From Lysobacter sp. (GTDB lineage: Bacteria; Pseudomonadota; Gammaproteobacteria; Xanthomonadales; Xanthomonadaceae), in the NCBI GenBank assembly GCA_019634715.1, contig JAHCAU010000011.1, positions 62,001-126,000 on the forward strand: a stretch of 64,000 bases of DNA. Reading direction: 5' to 3'. The notes under the pieces were generated by a model, which searched no databases, was not told the origin of the DNA, and saw only the letters and a program-made list of their open reading frames with translations. This document shows, piece by piece, positions 27,301 to 34,891 of the stretch (within the stretch, counting starts at the first letter, position 1; every line of letters starts with the position of its first letter). Made by a program: the position numbers and the translations under genes.

Positions 27301-29426
27301 GCGCAGGTCACATCATCCGTCATCCTGTACTCGAAGCGAACCACATCAGCCGTACCGGGCCGCGGACCATCGATCGACGTAGCCAATCCAATCGCAGGAC
27401 AGACGCCCGCCGCGACATCTGCTGCCTCGCAATAGGTTACTGCGGTTTGGCGGCTAGCCCCGGTAACCTGATCATGCACCACCATGGACACGATCTGGTT
27501 GCGGGAGTTGTAGGTCCACACGGTCCTTGCGACGATGGCGCCAGCCTTGTCCTTGGTGCGTTGCTCGGTCATCAATCCGGTCGCCGGATTGTGGTCGAAC
27601 TCGGTTCGCCGCTCCTCGTCGGTACCAACGGCGGACACAACTCGCGTGCGGAAAGCGTCCGTATACCCGAACTCTGTTCTGTAACCCCGCTTGTCCGTTT
27701 GCGATTCGAGCCGGCCCTGCGAGTCGTAGGTCTGTCCTTCCGAGTCGCTCCCTTCCTGAACCGCCAGTACTCGGCGATAGAGACCTGGCTGGAAGCTGTA
27801 GTTGCGGTTGCCGCCACTCGCGGTGGTTACAGCGGCACTGTCCTCACTGGGGTATGAGATCGAAGTCAGCTCGTTCGGCGAGCCAAGCGAGCGGCTAGCC
27901 GCAACACGGCCACGTGCGTCATAGCTGAAGGACGCGAGGCGACGACCATCTTCTGCCGTGATGCCTGTCAGCTGGTTATGCTGTATAGAAGAGCCTGCAA
28001 GGCCTTGTTCGTTGTAATGGTATTGACGTCCGATGCTACCCGGGTAGGTTACGCCGGTCAGATTGCGCCGGGAGTCATAATCGTAGCCGACAGAGGTCCC
28101 TTCCGGCAGCCGGATACGTCGAAGCAGATTGCCCGAGTATTCGAACTGCAGTGATCGTCCTTGCGCGTCTGTCACCGTCGAGATGACGCCATCGCTGTAC
28201 TGAATGGAGAGATCGTTCAGGGGCGACTGCGGGTCGCGGACGGAGATCAGATTGCCGCTCAAGTTGAACTCGCGCACCTCGCCGCCGGGCAGTCGCAGGC
28301 GCCATCCTATGCCGTTGGCATTGACGCGCTCCATGATGCGGTCGACGGAGTTTGCCCCGCGATAGCGGGTTCCACTCAGCAATGGGAATTCTTCGTAGTT
28401 CCCCTGTTCGTCGACATAGGCATACGGCGCCTCGGACACGACCGACATGACTCTGTCGCTCCAAGTGTGATTCCAGCCAACGGCAAAACTGGGATTGTTC
28501 CTGAACTGACGAGCTGAGCGATAGGTGCGGGAGAACGCATGGCCCGAGAACACGAAGTCCTCTTCACGCTGCCGCTTCTCGCCAGTTGCCGGGTAAATCG
28601 ATTCTTCCTCGCCAGCACAACTGCCGCACTGCCTGATCGGAGCTTCGATGAACGAGATATCGTTCCGGCGCGGCTTGCAGAGATTCATGCTGCCATAGTC
28701 CTCACCAACCACTGGAAGACCGAAATTGTTCTCGAAGCCAGCAGCACAGTAGAACGGGACGCGCTTGCCAATTTCCCACTGATGGTAGTTGGGACTCAGC
28801 CCTGGACAGTCGACCTTGGTTCGATAGGTGTTGGGCGTGGTGTAGTTGATCCAGAAGGAGATGAGTCCCTTTGCGACACTTGGCACGCTGTACTCGCTCA
28901 GCTGCGCGGTCGTGACTGTGCAGCCGGGCCACTGATTCTGGTACTTGCTCACCGCGTATGCGTACAACTGCGACTCGCTTCCGCAGTATCCCTCATTTGC
29001 ATATGAGGGATCTGCTGCCGGTGTGCTGCATCCCGGCTTTCCGTGCCCGGCAACCGCGCTATGAAGCGAGTACATCGCTGCATAATGCCGATCCGCCGGG
29101 CGATCCTTGATCTTGTATCTCATCCACAGACGACCGGGACCGACCACGGACGAAAGGACATGCTCTAGCTCGCCTTCCGCTCCGAAGTATGCCGTATTGC
29201 TGCGAATCGCCGCTTCGGCCTCCTCCAGCGTGTTGAACTCCGCAAAGAAGGCTGAGTTGTGGTCATGAGCCCTGTATTTGGGTGGTGGCGTCGATGTCGC
29301 CACCTGCGCGATCGCGCCTGCGCCGATGAGTGCAAGAAGAACCAGCATCGCTCGCGTCGATTTGCGTGACCAGCCCGCGAGACCTCGCAGCCTGGGTGGC
29401 CACGCCACACTTCGTCTTGTTTCCAT
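24351..29426 (-). CDS. Rhs/YD-repeat polymorphic toxin
   Basis: 1691-residue surface or secreted toxin. A basic N-terminus with one hydrophobic helix (residues 25-42, MLVLLALIGAGAIAQVA) suggests export. A Cys-rich region (CGSCAGEEESIYPATGEK) precedes a DUF6531-like start, then many YD repeats form the shell (about 300-1400). The RHS core ends with YFRDYDPTTGRYVESDPIGL and a last DPDGL near residue 1508. The variable C-terminal about 180 residues follow an Ala/Lys-rich linker and contain LTPHHMPQ near residue 1602, resembling HNH/SHH-type nuclease toxins. An immunity candidate follows. GC is lower than in the flanking housekeeping genes, as expected for a transferred toxin locus. Confidence 0.9.
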   Translation of the reverse strand: METRRSVAWPPRLRGLAGWSRKSTRAMLVLLALIGAGAIAQVATSTPPPKYRAHDHNSAFFAEFNTLEEAEAAIRSNTAYFGAEGELEHVLSSVVGPGRLWMRYKIKDRPADRHYAAMYSLHSAVAGHGKPGCSTPAADPSYANEGYCGSESQLYAYAVSKYQNQWPGCTVTTAQLSEYSVPSVAKGLISFWINYTTPNTYRTKVDCPGLSPNYHQWEIGKRVPFYCAAGFENNFGLPVVGEDYGSMNLCKPRRNDISFIEAPIRQCGSCAGEEESIYPATGEKRQREEDFVFSGHAFSRTYRSARQFRNNPSFAVGWNHTWSDRVMSVVSEAPYAYVDEQGNYEEFPLLSGTRYRGANSVDRIMERVNANGIGWRLRLPGGEVREFNLSGNLISVRDPQSPLNDLSIQYSDGVISTVTDAQGRSLQFEYSGNLLRRIRLPEGTSVGYDYDSRRNLTGVTYPGSIGRQYHYNEQGLAGSSIQHNQLTGITAEDGRRLASFSYDARGRVAASRSLGSPNELTSISYPSEDSAAVTTASGGNRNYSFQPGLYRRVLAVQEGSDSEGQTYDSQGRLESQTDKRGYRTEFGYTDAFRTRVVSAVGTDEERRTEFDHNPATGLMTEQRTKDKAGAIVARTVWTYNSRNQIVSMVVHDQVTGASRQTAVTYCEAADVAAGVCPAIGLATSIDGPRPGTADVVRFEYRMTDDVTCASQPETCPYRKGDLWRTINALGHIEENLRYDGAGRPLSVRDSTGVVTDLEYDPRGRVVASKIRGSIDGSEADDRITRVEYNPTGTVHRVLMPDGSFTRFEYDPAQRLTAVQDAAGNRVVYTLNSAGDRVGEELRDPSGTLRLGMTRLYDTLGRLERQVDANQHATVFRYDADDNLALVTDPLARKTGHEYDPLGRLRSTLQDSDGVAALTQYRYDALDRVTQVLDPNGKSTTYIYNGFGELTTQQSPDTGQTVFVYDPAGNLQSKTDARGVTATYGHDVLNRLTSVSYPDSSRNVTYSYDLASTECYWGEKFAKGRLTRVVDASGATDYCYDRYGNVSRKLQMTQGRTYVLRYHHTDPQGRLPGQDYVVINPPPGNQMIGMTYPDGSAMRIVRDAQMRPKELRVTLANGTSQVLLHSGSYAPFGPVTGWTFGNGRQLIRSFDLNYQPESIRDAGVGGIDIGYRFDAAGNLESLHGANLTQPARRRYLYDGMDRLKQSRDGATGNVLHAYDYDATGNRTSRTVGTTAQGYTYATGKHWLASVGGIARQYDAAGNTTLIGASSQGAPPGECADCMEEQPGPGHPGPGDPPPGETESAGLTSNSAAAAPAVAREFVYDDANRMRAVKHDGAVVMNYLYNGLDERVYRYGSGVAITTLYDEDGKWVGDYDVNGQPIQQVVWLDELPVGLLVGAGANQKLYYIEADALGTPRVVIDPTRNVAVWRWEAADEPFGDSVPNEDADGDGSTLVFDMRFPGQRYDSSAGLNYNYFRDYDPTTGRYVESDPIGLSGGNSTYGYAAASPLMYDDPDGLIAGLVLRHGARYVLPRLGIHLGANAAVRIAQRQAYRAAKAAKAAKAAAQAVRKKAAGSGPCNPVSKGESGRFSELASRGVKGDKLTPHHMPQTAAQFTSRAEGGALMMPEAQHILTRTYGYRGALTMRSEAGMGFRDVLARDIRDIRRIAPGEYNQGLRNLIQYYRTNFPGLISKP

Positions 29427-29726
29427 GATTTTTCCCTGTTCTCTGATTGACGATGTCTCGCACTATTGCGCACCTGCAGCGAGCGAGCACACGGCAGGCA
29501 GTTCCCCGTTTCGATGATCACCCCATTGAGTCTCACCCATTGGGACTCGTGTTGCGCGCGTGGATATATGGAGGCTCAATCGGATGCAATGGCATCTACT
29601 TCTATTCGTGCGCCCTGAGCCGAGGTCAGCAGAGCAGGTACAACACAATGAGCAGCAACCACCTTCCTATTGCATCCGCCAGTTCAATGAATCGGAACCA
29701 CCACTCTTCCGAAATGTGGCACTTGC
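29427..29726. other. 300-base gap upstream of rhs
   Basis: Probably the rhs promoter region. It is less GC-rich than the surroundings. A plus-strand frame at 29560-29832 runs through it, but it overlaps the CsrA-like gene and has no recognisable features, so no gene is called. Confidence 0.35.
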
Positions 29727-30173
29727 TCAAGCAGCCATCCGCGCTGAAACGGCCCGGTTCGCTCGGTGCAGCCAAGTCGAGAAGGGCGCGGGCGGAAGCC
29801 GTCGGCCGCTAGCGGCCAGCCGATCCAGATAGACCTCCTCCCGCAACACCGGGATTGACCCCGGGGCATCGACGGACACCTTCATCTGCCGGCGCTGGAT
29901 GGATTGCGCGCTGAGGAAGGTCGGCCGAAAGCGCACGAGAACGCGCGCATCGCCGACGGTGAAGTCGTCGCCACTGAGCAGCGTCAGCAGGTAGAAGCGC
30001 TCGCCGCCCGGTAGGGTCGCGGGCCGGACAGCATGCGCATTGCATGCGACCGCCACCCGCTCCGGTGCCAGCACGCCGATCAGGACGTGGTAGCGCAGGC
30101 GGTCGTAGACGGTGAGGCAGGTGTCGTCGCCGAGGTAGATGCTCTCGCCGACGCGTCGGGTCAGGGTCAGCAT
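29727..30173 (-). CDS. CsrA-like protein with two tandem CsrA-type repeats
   Basis: 148 residues. Residues 1-43 match the start of CsrA almost throughout (MLTLTRRVGESIYLGDD, then VLIGVLAPERVAV), including the RNA-contact strand L-T-R-R. A second CsrA-like unit follows (RFYLLTLLSGDDFTVGDARVLVRF ... VSVDAPGSIPVLREEVYLDRL): its LTRR is replaced by LTLLS, but the C-terminal V-x-x-REE with the RNA-contacting Arg is kept. CsrA is normally a 60-residue homodimer whose RNA site combines strand 1 of one chain with strand 5 of the other. This chain could fold as an intramolecular pseudo-dimer with one working site. It ends 12 bases after its partner gene in the same unit. Folding and function are inference. 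Confidence 0.75.
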   Translation of the reverse strand: MLTLTRRVGESIYLGDDTCLTVYDRLRYHVLIGVLAPERVAVACNAHAVRPATLPGGERFYLLTLLSGDDFTVGDARVLVRFRPTFLSAQSIQRRQMKVSVDAPGSIPVLREEVYLDRLAASGRRLPPAPFSTWLHRANRAVSARMAA

Positions 30174-30184
30174 AGCCAAGCTCC

Positions 30185-30586
30185 TCAATGCACCAGCCGG
30201 GCGGTCGCCGGTGGCAGGCAGTACACCCAGGGAAGTTCGGCGCGATCCTGCTGGTAGCCCACCCGCAGGGGTCCGGGTCCGGTGACGCCGATGTGGATGA
30301 AGTCGTCGCAGGTCGTGGTTTCCGGCACGTCGACGTCTGGCAGCCAGACGCCGACTTCGAAGGCGCCCACCGTGAAGCGGCGCATGCCCGCCAGGGAAAT
30401 CAGGTGCGAATGAACATCACCGGGCAGCACAGATGGCTGCAGGCAGGCGCCGTCCAGATATACGGGGTCCCGAGCGGTGAGCTGCAACTCGATGGTCACG
30501 CGCGAACCGATGCGGCCCTGCAACGCCATCCGGATGTCCTCGCCGATCCGGAGCGAACCCCCGACCCGGCATGTCATGACCAGCAT
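30185..30586 (-). CDS. Second, more diverged two-repeat CsrA-like protein
   Basis: 133 residues from ATG 30586, which has AGGAGG seven bases upstream. The first repeat (MLVMTCRVGGSLRIGEDIRM) keeps the CsrA register but has TCR in place of TRR. The second (HLISLAGMRRFTVGAFEVGVWL, later FIHIGVTGPGPLRVGYQQD) follows the beta-strand pattern but lacks the REE motif. It is the first gene of a two-gene unit with the other CsrA-like gene and is divergent from the repressor at 30772. It could be a partner or antagonist of its neighbour; that is speculation. Confidence 0.65.
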   Translation of the reverse strand: MLVMTCRVGGSLRIGEDIRMALQGRIGSRVTIELQLTARDPVYLDGACLQPSVLPGDVHSHLISLAGMRRFTVGAFEVGVWLPDVDVPETTTCDDFIHIGVTGPGPLRVGYQQDRAELPWVYCLPPATARLVH

Positions 30587-30720
30587 CCTGCTGCCTCCTG
30601 TATTTGTCTTAGCGCTTCTGTCGGACATCCCGTATTGGCCGGACGCTCCGACTGCGACGCAGCCCGATTACCCTGGGCTGTCGCGAGGCAAAAATTAGCA
30701 CCGCTGTAATTTGAATGTCA

Positions 30721-30735
30721 ACATCTGATTGATGT
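30721..30735. promoter_or_regulatory. Candidate operator between CsrA-like unit and repressor
   Basis: Perfect inverted repeat ACATC, five bases, GATGT, located 36 bases ahead of the repressor ATG in the 185-base divergent gap. It could be the repressor's own site. The surrounding segment is AT-richer than the flanking genes. Confidence 0.45.
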
Positions 30736-30771
30736 ACGCTTTATCCACCTCTTCCCAAAGGCGCTCCTGAG

Positions 30772-31422
30772 ATGGACAAGTACACCCGTGCCTTCTGCGA
30801 GGCCATGGACGCGACTAGGACGCGCAATAGCGATGTCGCCAAACGTGCTGGCGTCGTCGACAACTATGTATCTCAGTGGCGCACTGGCCGGCGCCCGATT
30901 CCGGCCGGCCGAGCGCCTGCCGTAGCGGAAATGCTGGGCGTGCCGCCGGAAAGGATCAGCGAGCCCTACGCACGCTTGTTGATGTCGGGCTGCATTCCGC
31001 GTGATGGCATTGGTTCTGGCACAGTACCGATCGGTCACCTTGCGGTGGACCGACTGCATTCGTTCGACTATGGCGATGGCCCAGGTTTCATTCTGCTCCC
31101 GGAATTTCTCGTCCGGCAGAAGGCTGGAATGACGCCTCTGGACGAGATTCGCTGGACGTTCCAGCCCAACGACGCAATGCTGCCGCTTATCCCCGCGCGC
31201 ACGCTGGTGCTGGTCGATGTCCGTACGCTCACCCAGGATCGGGTGATCGACGGTGGCATCTATGCGTTCACCCTCTTCGGACGACCGCACATCCGTCGCA
31301 TCCTGATTCGCCGTGAGGGTTGGGTGCTGTGCATGGAGGACACCGACAAGGATCGCATCCTGCTCGAAGACCCAACGATGCCCGAACTGTCGTTACGTGG
31401 AAGCGTGGTCGGCTGGCTGTAA
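30772..31422 (+). CDS. CI/LexA-like repressor with inactivated S24 domain
   Basis: 216-residue regulator. The N-terminal helix-turn-helix is seen at about 18-45 (NSDVAKRAGVVDNYVSQWRTGRRPIP). The C-terminal half has the S24 peptidase fold, but the catalytic Ser motif, normally GDSM, reads NDAM (Ser to Ala), and the catalytic Lys, normally in VKR, reads IRR (Lys to Arg). Self-cleavage after DNA damage should thus be impossible; dimerisation may remain. It is divergent from the two CsrA-like genes and probably binds the gap between them. It might be the repressor of a mobile element; no partner Cro-like gene is seen. Confidence 0.85.
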   Translation: MDKYTRAFCEAMDATRTRNSDVAKRAGVVDNYVSQWRTGRRPIPAGRAPAVAEMLGVPPERISEPYARLLMSGCIPRDGIGSGTVPIGHLAVDRLHSFDYGDGPGFILLPEFLVRQKAGMTPLDEIRWTFQPNDAMLPLIPARTLVLVDVRTLTQDRVIDGGIYAFTLFGRPHIRRILIRREGWVLCMEDTDKDRILLEDPTMPELSLRGSVVGWL

Positions 31423-31519
31423 AGCTATCCCTGCAGGGTCCCAGGAGGATCGTTGACACCGACAAGGTTCGCCCGTAAGACGTAGACGTTTTTTCAGGAT
31501 CACACGGAACAGGAGCGGC

Positions 31520-33082
31520 ATGGACGCACAGGCGTGGAAAACGATCGGCCGGGGAATTTTGATAGCCGCAGCCTATTGTGCGGCGTTCCTGGTCATGTGG
31601 CGGCACTCCTATGACCAGTGGTATCTGCCAGCCGGATTGCGATTCGCGAGTCTGCTGTTTTTGCCGATGCGTTACTGGCCTTATGTGTTCGCAGGCGATG
31701 CGGCCGCCATGCTGAATATCCGTGTACCAAAGGCGGAACAGTACAGCCCGCAGTGGGCCTACCTTAGTCCGTTTCTTTTGGTGATGCTCGTCTCAGCCGT
31801 CCCGCTCTACGTTCGAAAAAAGTTGAGCAACCGCGAGCACATCGTGAAATGGCTGCCGCTCATCGCTCTCGTCGGATGCATTTGGTCAACGGTCGCTGGC
31901 AGGCTCATCAACATTGCTCTCGACGGGCCGACACCGCCCTTCACCGTTGAACGGCTTATCAGTTTTTGCGTCGGCGATTTTCTCGGCATTCTCATGGTGC
32001 TACTGCCCTGCCTTATTTGGCAGAAAAGAACCCAATGGCGTAGTTCACGCGCTCACATTGCACAGGGCATCGCAGTCGCAACATTGATGGTCGCCGCACT
32101 ATTCGCAACGGCGATGATCCCAGGCGGCAGCGGATCACCGATTCGACTCATGCCGTTGATCTTCATGCTGCTCCCGCTCGTGTATCTAACGATTCTTCAC
32201 GGCTGGCATGGGGCAGCCATTGGTACCTTGCTGATCAATGTGGCGATCTCGCTGGCTCTTCCTCACGTTCCTCTGATCGGCGCGAGCGATTCGATCGCGC
32301 TGATCGCGCAAGCCGCACTTGCGGTCATATCGAGCGGGCTCCTGATCGTCGGAATTCACATATCACAGTTGTACCAACAATCCGGGCCGGCTCTGCGCGA
32401 TGAATGGATTGCTCTGCAAGCAGAACGCGAGCGAGAGCACGAAGCGCGAACGATGGGCGCGGTTCGTAGCGTGTTTCAATCCTTCGAGCAGCAATTCCGC
32501 GAAAAATCACTGTTGCTGGCTTATGCCCGCGAAGACTTGGACGCCTACCGGCATGCGGTAGCGCAGACGCTCAAAGACGAAGGGCTCTACCGACAAGCGA
32601 TGGACGCCATCACAACGGGCGTAGAGTCCTCTCGCGCGCTGGAACGACACAGTGAATTGCTCTACCCCTTCGAGATCGAAACCTACGGTCTGCACGCTGT
32701 GTTGCTGTCTGAGTATTTCCAGGACCGCTGGGGCGGCCGCGTTCAATTGCAGTGCGCTCTACCCAACCCCTCCAAAAAGCCGCCGCTGAGCCTGCCACTA
32801 CAACTGGCCGCCTATCGAGCGATCTGCAGCGCCATGAATATGCTGGCGGTGATGGCACCGACTGCACACAGCATCCGCGTACGCCAATGGCAGCGCAGCG
32901 GGCGGAGGGGCGTCACGGTGTTCATCGACTGTTCTCCGACGGCCGCATTCGCACTGACCCCCGACGTTCAGCGCGCGCTGCAAGAATTGGCCATTTTGTC
33001 GCGCGCGTATGACGGCACCTTCAAGCACCGCCATACGCATCGCATCGGGTTTCTGATTTCCGAACCCCAGACAACGTCTTAG
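31520..33082 (+). CDS. MASE1-like multi-pass membrane sensor protein without recognisable kinase core
   Basis: 520 residues. The N-terminal about 290 residues hold about eight transmembrane helices, with a periplasmic start like MASE1 sensors (YDQWYLPAGLRFASLLFLPMRYWPYVFAGD). A coiled region follows (EWIALQAEREREHEARTMGAVRSVFQSFEQQFREKSLL), then a C-terminal domain that looks like a histidine-kinase ATPase fold (LSLPLQLAAYRAICSAMNMLAVMAPTAHSIRVRQWQ). No H-box with a phosphoacceptor His and no clear N, G1 or G2 boxes are visible. It may be a degenerate sensor or bind a partner. The stop overlaps the converging gene by four bases. Confidence 0.7.
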   Translation: MDAQAWKTIGRGILIAAAYCAAFLVMWRHSYDQWYLPAGLRFASLLFLPMRYWPYVFAGDAAAMLNIRVPKAEQYSPQWAYLSPFLLVMLVSAVPLYVRKKLSNREHIVKWLPLIALVGCIWSTVAGRLINIALDGPTPPFTVERLISFCVGDFLGILMVLLPCLIWQKRTQWRSSRAHIAQGIAVATLMVAALFATAMIPGGSGSPIRLMPLIFMLLPLVYLTILHGWHGAAIGTLLINVAISLALPHVPLIGASDSIALIAQAALAVISSGLLIVGIHISQLYQQSGPALRDEWIALQAEREREHEARTMGAVRSVFQSFEQQFREKSLLLAYAREDLDAYRHAVAQTLKDEGLYRQAMDAITTGVESSRALERHSELLYPFEIETYGLHAVLLSEYFQDRWGGRVQLQCALPNPSKKPPLSLPLQLAAYRAICSAMNMLAVMAPTAHSIRVRQWQRSGRRGVTVFIDCSPTAAFALTPDVQRALQELAILSRAYDGTFKHRHTHRIGFLISEPQTTS

Positions 33083-33525
33083 TCCGTCGACGTCAGCGGG
33101 CGTACCAGCCAGTACTGCGCTGTGGCGTTTTCGATCAGCACGACCTCGACCTCCTTCGAGCGCAGTAGCACGCGCGCATTGCCTGCCGGCAACGCATCGC
33201 CAGGCAGGCGCACGCGATCCGCATCAACCCCGATCGGCAGAACCCATGTCGTTTCGCCAATGCGGCCTACCGCTGCACGCACAGTCCCGGTGCTGTCATT
33301 GACCTGCGTGTAACGAACACCGTCACGCTCGAATTCGTAGACTTGCCATGCCGCATCAGCCGACAGATCCGCTGCAGCCGGCGCAGATTCACCCAGCCCG
33401 CGAGCGGCCTTCGGTGCGCCCTTATCATCAGACGGGCAGCAGGCCCAGGCCATCGTTGGCGCCAACATCGCCACGGCCAACACTCCTCCGCGCATTACAT
33501 GCATTTGCTTCTTGCACACGTTCAT
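33079..33525 (-). CDS. Small exported protein with Cys pair
   Basis: 148 residues from ATG 33525, chosen because AAGGAG lies six bases upstream. The signal peptide is MNVCKKQMHVMRGGVLAVAMLAPTMAWA, followed directly by CCPSDDK; an adjacent Cys pair could also be lipidated or metal-bound. The mature part is a small beta-rich domain ending in VLRSKEVEVVLIENATAQYWLVRP. I do not recognise a family. It converges with the MASE1-like gene, four bases overlapping. Confidence 0.65.
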   Translation of the reverse strand: MNVCKKQMHVMRGGVLAVAMLAPTMAWACCPSDDKGAPKAARGLGESAPAAADLSADAAWQVYEFERDGVRYTQVNDSTGTVRAAVGRIGETTWVLPIGVDADRVRLPGDALPAGNARVLLRSKEVEVVLIENATAQYWLVRPLTSTD

Positions 33526-33748
33526 CGCTTTCTCCTTGAATTCCATGAGGTATTTCATCAAGCCACCAGCGCCGAGGCCGTGGCAGTCGGATCAGCGGCG
33601 GCAGGGCGACGGACGGCGAAACGAGGCTACGCGATGGCTGTGTCGGCAGGCAGTGCGGGGAGGCCAAGCGTAACAATAGCGAAGCTATGCCGACAGATGA
33701 GGCATGCCGTCGGCTTCGATTCGACGACAGGAGCAGCCCAAACACAAA

Positions 33749-33780
33749 ACGCCCCGACACGAGGATCCGTGCCGGGGCGT
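33749..33780 (-). terminator. Strong terminator at the left end of the prophage accessory region
   Basis: A 12-bp stem (ACGCCCCG-CAC with GTG-CGGGGCGT, one mismatch) surrounds an eight-base loop. In the leftward direction it is followed by TTTTGTGTTT. It lies 50 bases after the stop of the leftmost small prophage gene and closes the leftward units. Confidence 0.75.
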
Positions 33781-33830
33781 ATGCCGTGATTCGAGGTGTC
33801 GCCGGCCCATGCGGGGCCGGCGGGAGGCGG

Positions 33831-34031
33831 CTAGATGCGCAAGGCTTCGTCGACCTTCGCGAACCCGATCCAGCGGCCTTCGCCGTCGAGGCCGCGATTC
33901 ATCAGTTCCTCCCGGGCAAATCTCACCACATCGAACTCGCCGCGATGGATCGCGACGAGGAAGCGGGTATCGAACGCCTGGACGTATCCGGCGAGGTCAT
34001 GATCGGTACTCGGGCTGGCTGGGGTGGTCAT
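33831..34031 (-). CDS. Small prophage accessory protein (paralogue group, cassette 1)
   Basis: 66 residues, soluble. It has AGGAGA a few bases before ATG. The middle (YVQAFDTRFLVAIHRGEFDVVRFAREELMNRG) resembles parts of two neighbouring small proteins (34297-34479 and 34892-35260), with the shared pattern F/L-L-A-I-H-R-G-D/E followed by a basic helix. Function unknown. It has its own copy of the 31-bp element 56 bases upstream and a terminator downstream, forming a single-gene cassette. Confidence 0.7.
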   Translation of the reverse strand: MTTPASPSTDHDLAGYVQAFDTRFLVAIHRGEFDVVRFAREELMNRGLDGEGRWIGFAKVDEALRI

Positions 34032-34087
34032 GGGTCATTCTCTCCTGTGTCGTGGATGGCGCGTTGAGATGCGCTGCGTGTGACCGC

Positions 34088-34118
34088 ATGAACGCGCTGT
34101 TCCGCGGTGAAGCCAAGC
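34088..34118 (-). promoter_or_regulatory. 31-bp promoter-like element, copy 1
   Basis: Sense strand reads leftward: GCTTGGCTTC, six variable bases, GAACAGCGCGTTCAT. TTGGCT and GTTCAT are 17 bases apart, like a -35/-10 pair. It is 56 bases from the ATG at 34031. About 180 bases between it and the next unit hold no gene. Confidence 0.8.
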
Positions 34119-34296
34119 GCGCCCGTCGAAGTTCGAACGGCAGACAGGTTTCGTACGGATGCGGCGCTCGTCGCGCAGGCGGCACCGCGCGCAGCGGTGG
34201 CGCACGTGGCCCGCTTCCGGCCCAAGGCGCGGCAGTCGCCGACAGCGGGCACCCACGGCGCGACGCTGCGCGACGTGGGGCGTTCCAGGCGGCAGG

Positions 34297-34479
34297 CTAG
34301 GCGTGATCTTCGATGCCGGCGGTGTCGTCATCGTGCCACCGCCGCGCGATGTCGCAACGGACGGCCCCCAGCAGTGCGAGATCCGCTTTCTGCATCGCCA
34401 GCGGCAGGCGCGCGTCGAAGGCGCGGAGCGCCTCAAGAGGGTCGCGGGCGTTGTCCAATGCGGTGCGGATCGCGCTCAT
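34297..34479 (-). CDS. Small prophage accessory protein (second gene of cassette 2)
   Basis: 60 residues. ALRAFDARLPLAMQKADLALLGAVRCDIARRW is a recognisable variant of the helix pattern in the 66- and 122-residue neighbours, so the three look like paralogues. It starts in a four-base ATGA overlap with the gene before it and shares its element. Function unknown. Confidence 0.6.
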   Translation of the reverse strand: MSAIRTALDNARDPLEALRAFDARLPLAMQKADLALLGAVRCDIARRWHDDDTAGIEDHA

Positions 34480-34760
34480 GCTGCAAATACCCGCTTGCCG
34501 AGTGCATAGAGTTCGGCCTGCGCGTTTGCCGCCAGATCGATGCGGGCGTTCGGCATCACTCCGGTACAGACGTGGGCTAGCGCGCAGTTGAGCACCTGCG
34601 CCTTGTCGAGGAGTCCTTCCATTCCCTCGTATCGCGCCTCGTACTCCATCAACTTCTCCGCCGCATATTCGAGCGCGAGACGCATCTCGCGCAGTGCGCT
34701 CGCCCCGTTGCGTGATGCGACGTGGATCTCGAACTGGTTGGGATCGATCTCGGTGGTCAT
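34476..34760 (-). CDS. Small prophage accessory protein (first gene of cassette 2)
   Basis: 94 residues, helical, acidic N-terminus (MTTEIDPNQFEIHVASRNGASALREMRLALEYAAEKLMEYEARYEG). No family recognised. It starts 32 bases after the element at 34793-34823 and overlaps the next gene by four bases, forming a two-gene cassette. Confidence 0.65.
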   Translation of the reverse strand: MTTEIDPNQFEIHVASRNGASALREMRLALEYAAEKLMEYEARYEGMEGLLDKAQVLNCALAHVCTGVMPNARIDLAANAQAELYALGKRVFAA

Positions 34761-34792
34761 GCGCGGTGTCCTTGCGTGTTGGGTGTAGGTCC

Positions 34793-34823
34793 ATGAACGC
34801 GCTGTTCCGGAGTGAAGCCAAGC
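34793..34823 (-). promoter_or_regulatory. 31-bp promoter-like element, copy 2
   Basis: Leftward sense: GCTTGGCTTC, six variable bases, GAACAGCGCGTTCAT; same spacing as copy 1. It is 32 bases before the ATG at 34760. Confidence 0.8.
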
Positions 34824-34891
34824 ACCCACAGACTGGCATTGGTGCGGCGACAGGCGACGTACAGCCAGCCGCATCCATGCCTCCGACGCAA

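Noticed and set aside
29560..29832. Plus-strand gene of 90 codons upstream of rhs
   Set aside because: Overlaps the well-supported CsrA-like gene and has no recognisable domain or start signal.
33562..33830. Prophage attachment site near the left end
   Set aside because: No tRNA gene or direct repeat could be seen; the right end and integrase are outside the window, so the site cannot be fixed.
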